Assembly: GCA_019285755.1 (NCBI GenBank)
Contig: CP079103.1
Location: forward strand, 5,551,001 to 5,615,000
Reading direction: 5' to 3'
Source of the DNA: Chitinophaga sp. E66
GTDB taxonomy: Bacteria > Bacteroidota > Bacteroidia > Chitinophagales > Chitinophagaceae
Length of the DNA: 64,000 nt
How positions within the stretch are numbered: position 1 is the first letter of the stretch; every line of letters begins with the position of its first letter. The position numbers and the translations under genes are program-made. Shown here in pieces: positions 62,874 to 64,000 of this stretch. The notes under the pieces were generated by a model. That model did no database searches. It saw only the letters and a list, made by a program, of their open reading frames with translations, and had not been told where the DNA came from.

Positions 62874-63377
62874 CTATTTCTTTTTATAAACCGGAACGGT
62901 GGAACAAGGTTCCCCATACATCAGGCTTTTCACTACCGGCCGGAGCTTTCGCGTGATTTCCACATATGCTGCTTCGGGTACGGCTTTATCCGCGCATCCT
63001 TTAATGATCACCCGCTGATCCAGGAAAGCGTTCGCGTCGATCTCCGCGAGCTTTTCCAGGAAAATCGTATTCCTTAAACTGGTTTCATCACCATATGCCA
63101 CCCTATTGGCCACCGGCTCCAGATAGGCGGCTGGTAACATGTATGCCCAAAATGGAATGATCGCATCGGCTGTGCAGGTGATTGTTACCGGCTTTCCACG
63201 ATACTGTTCCCAATCGTGCGTTTGCAACGCCGCACGGTAGTCCTTTTCTTTCAGTATTAACTCCATGAACAGGTAATCTTTCAGGTCAAAAACAATAATT
63301 TCTTCCTGTGGATAATACTGTTCGAGATCTATGGTGACGAGCGCGCTTTGCGCTACTTTATTAACAATTTCTTCCAT
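62874..63377 (-). CDS. DUF2480 family protein
   Basis: Intact 167 residues: IVNKVAQSALVTIDLEQYYPQEEIIVFDLKDYLFMELILKEKDYRAAL, then a strand with TADAIIPFWAYMLPAAYLEPVANRVAYGDE and GCADKAVPEAAYVEITRKLRPVVKSLMYGEPCSTVPVYKKK. This family is confined mainly to Bacteroidota and has no known function. Its stop is 2 bases from the convergent corA stop. Confidence 0.88.
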   Translation of the reverse strand: MEEIVNKVAQSALVTIDLEQYYPQEEIIVFDLKDYLFMELILKEKDYRAALQTHDWEQYRGKPVTITCTADAIIPFWAYMLPAAYLEPVANRVAYGDETSLRNTIFLEKLAEIDANAFLDQRVIIKGCADKAVPEAAYVEITRKLRPVVKSLMYGEPCSTVPVYKKK

Positions 63378-63439
63378 ACTGCAAATTTACGGATTTTATG
63401 GAGAAGCCTCTTTCCCGGAACTGCCCTACCCGGCAGGAC

Positions 63440-63472
63440 ATAAAAAGGCCGGGCTTTTCGGCCCGGCCTTCC
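63440..63472 (-). terminator. Terminator after the ppiD-like gene
   Basis: A 10-bp perfect stem (63445-63454 with 63461-63470) around TTTTCG, followed on the minus strand by T5, 18 bases past the stop. Confidence 0.88.
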
Positions 63473-63487
63473 TAAATATTGGATTTT

Positions 63488-64000
63488 CTATAAATCAATT
63501 GGAGCGGAAAACTCAGCGCGGTTATCTTTAACATTGCTGTTTTTCTTCAGAACTGATTGGAACAGTTGCTGTTGTACCAGTTGCTGCAGTGCTCCTTCGA
63601 ACGCCTGGCTCTGCTGGTTGTAGTCAATACCCTGCAGATCAGCTGTGGTGTAATTATTAACATGAATTACGAATACGCCAGCCTGGCCCTGAATTGGAGC
63701 AGATACTTTAGCCGTACCCCATGCTTTATTGAAGGCAGCACCAATTACGCGGGGTTCAAAGTTGAGCGCGGGAGCATAAGAGGATGAGAAGTTAATGCCT
63801 TCAGCTGTCAGCACCGGTTGGTTGGTTGCTTTAGCAGCGGCATCCAAAGTTGCGGGAGTACCAATTTTCGCAATGATTTGATCGGCTTTCTTTTGTTTGC
63901 GTACTTCAGCTTCAACTGTAGGGCGCACTTCGTCGAGCGGAGCGGTTCCTTTTCGCGGATGCTGGTCAGAACGGCAACCACGAAGCGGTCTTCCAGAGAG
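63488..64000 (-). CDS. Peptidyl-prolyl cis-trans isomerase, SurA/PpiD-like, C-terminal part
   Basis: Only the C-terminal 170 residues are in the window; the 5' end is outside. LEDRFVVAVLTSIREKGTAPLDEVRPTVEAEVRKQKKADQI, then DAAAKATNQPVLTAEGINFSSSYAPAL, GAAFNKAWGTAKVSAPIQGQAGVFVIHV and a final FQSVLKKNSNVKDNRAEF match the C-terminal region of PpiD-type periplasmic chaperones. One G missing at about 63950 (GCGAAAAGG before AACC on the coding strand). Confidence 0.85.
   Translation of the reverse strand, partial: LSGRPLRGCRSDQHPRKGTAPLDEVRPTVEAEVRKQKKADQIIAKIGTPATLDAAAKATNQPVLTAEGINFSSSYAPALNFEPRVIGAAFNKAWGTAKVSAPIQGQAGVFVIHVNNYTTADLQGIDYNQQSQAFEGALQQLVQQQLFQSVLKKNSNVKDNRAEFSAPIDL

Noticed and set aside
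1..64000. Many true pseudogenes (genome decay)
   Set aside because: Essential genes are hit as often as dispensable ones, and residues on both sides of breaks stay conserved. There are no stop-codon substitutions or large deletions.

Overview
The window reads as chromosomal DNA of a GC-moderate Bacteroidota, most likely a Chitinophagaceae (Chitinophaga-like) bacterium. The evidence is family content: S46 dipeptidyl-peptidase, DUF4836 and DUF2480 proteins, FGE/SUMF1-type protein, POT peptide transporter next to exported Gfo/Idh/MocA oxidoreductases, PNGase F-like glycoamidase, a PpiD-type isomerase, and at least one promoter of the Bacteroidota type (TTG, 19 nt, TAnnTTTG). No rRNA, tRNA, CRISPR array, insertion sequence or prophage was seen. 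The window begins inside typA and ends inside a ppiD-like gene.

The most important fact for any reader is sequence quality. About 45 of some 57 genes, including typA, mutL, polA, gltB and gltD, are broken into two to eight reading-frame pieces. At every junction resolved by hand, one added base, nearly always in a short homopolymer, restores a standard family protein. I estimate over 100 such junctions. I treat them as assembly/sequencing deletions, give one CDS per real gene across its pieces, and list approximate junction positions.

Layout. 1-14.8 kb: typA, YbaB, an FAD reductase with a DUF2891 protein, two tandem DUF2569 membrane proteins, a Dabb protein, an ABC ATPase/permease pair, a DUF4836 lipoprotein, YciI, SRPBCC, lipoprotein MsrB, mutL, a repeat-rich intergenic region and a gluconokinase-like FGGY kinase. 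14.9-32 kb: an exported sugar-metabolism region with a GMC dehydrogenase and its small subunit, POT transporter, two Tat-type Gfo/Idh/MocA oxidoreductases, a Tat-type isomerase/epimerase, an FGE-like protein, an esterase, an S46 peptidase, PBP4, YitT and an arginase-like protein. Four of these carry twin-arginine signals, suggesting a periplasmic oxidation pathway possibly using 3-keto sugars (inference). 32-49 kb: a glycosyltransferase, ArsC-like protein, polA, a C1 peptidase, tRNA threonylcarbamoyl synthase, mtgA, a pnuC/nadR-like salvage pair, PNGase F-like protein, nfuA, mgsA, DUF3500 and GHL10 proteins. 49-64 kb: gltBD, YpfJ-type metallopeptidase overlapping a glycolipid-binding protein, a lipase, RlpA, DUF3472, a membrane protein/HTH pair behind a paired operator-like repeat, corA, DUF2480 and ppiD.

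I found no clearly new defence or mobile system. The best candidates for follow-up are the exported sugar-oxidation set, the HTH/membrane module with its 21-bp-phased repeats, the degenerate arginase-like and MutL active sites, and two large inverted-repeat structures.
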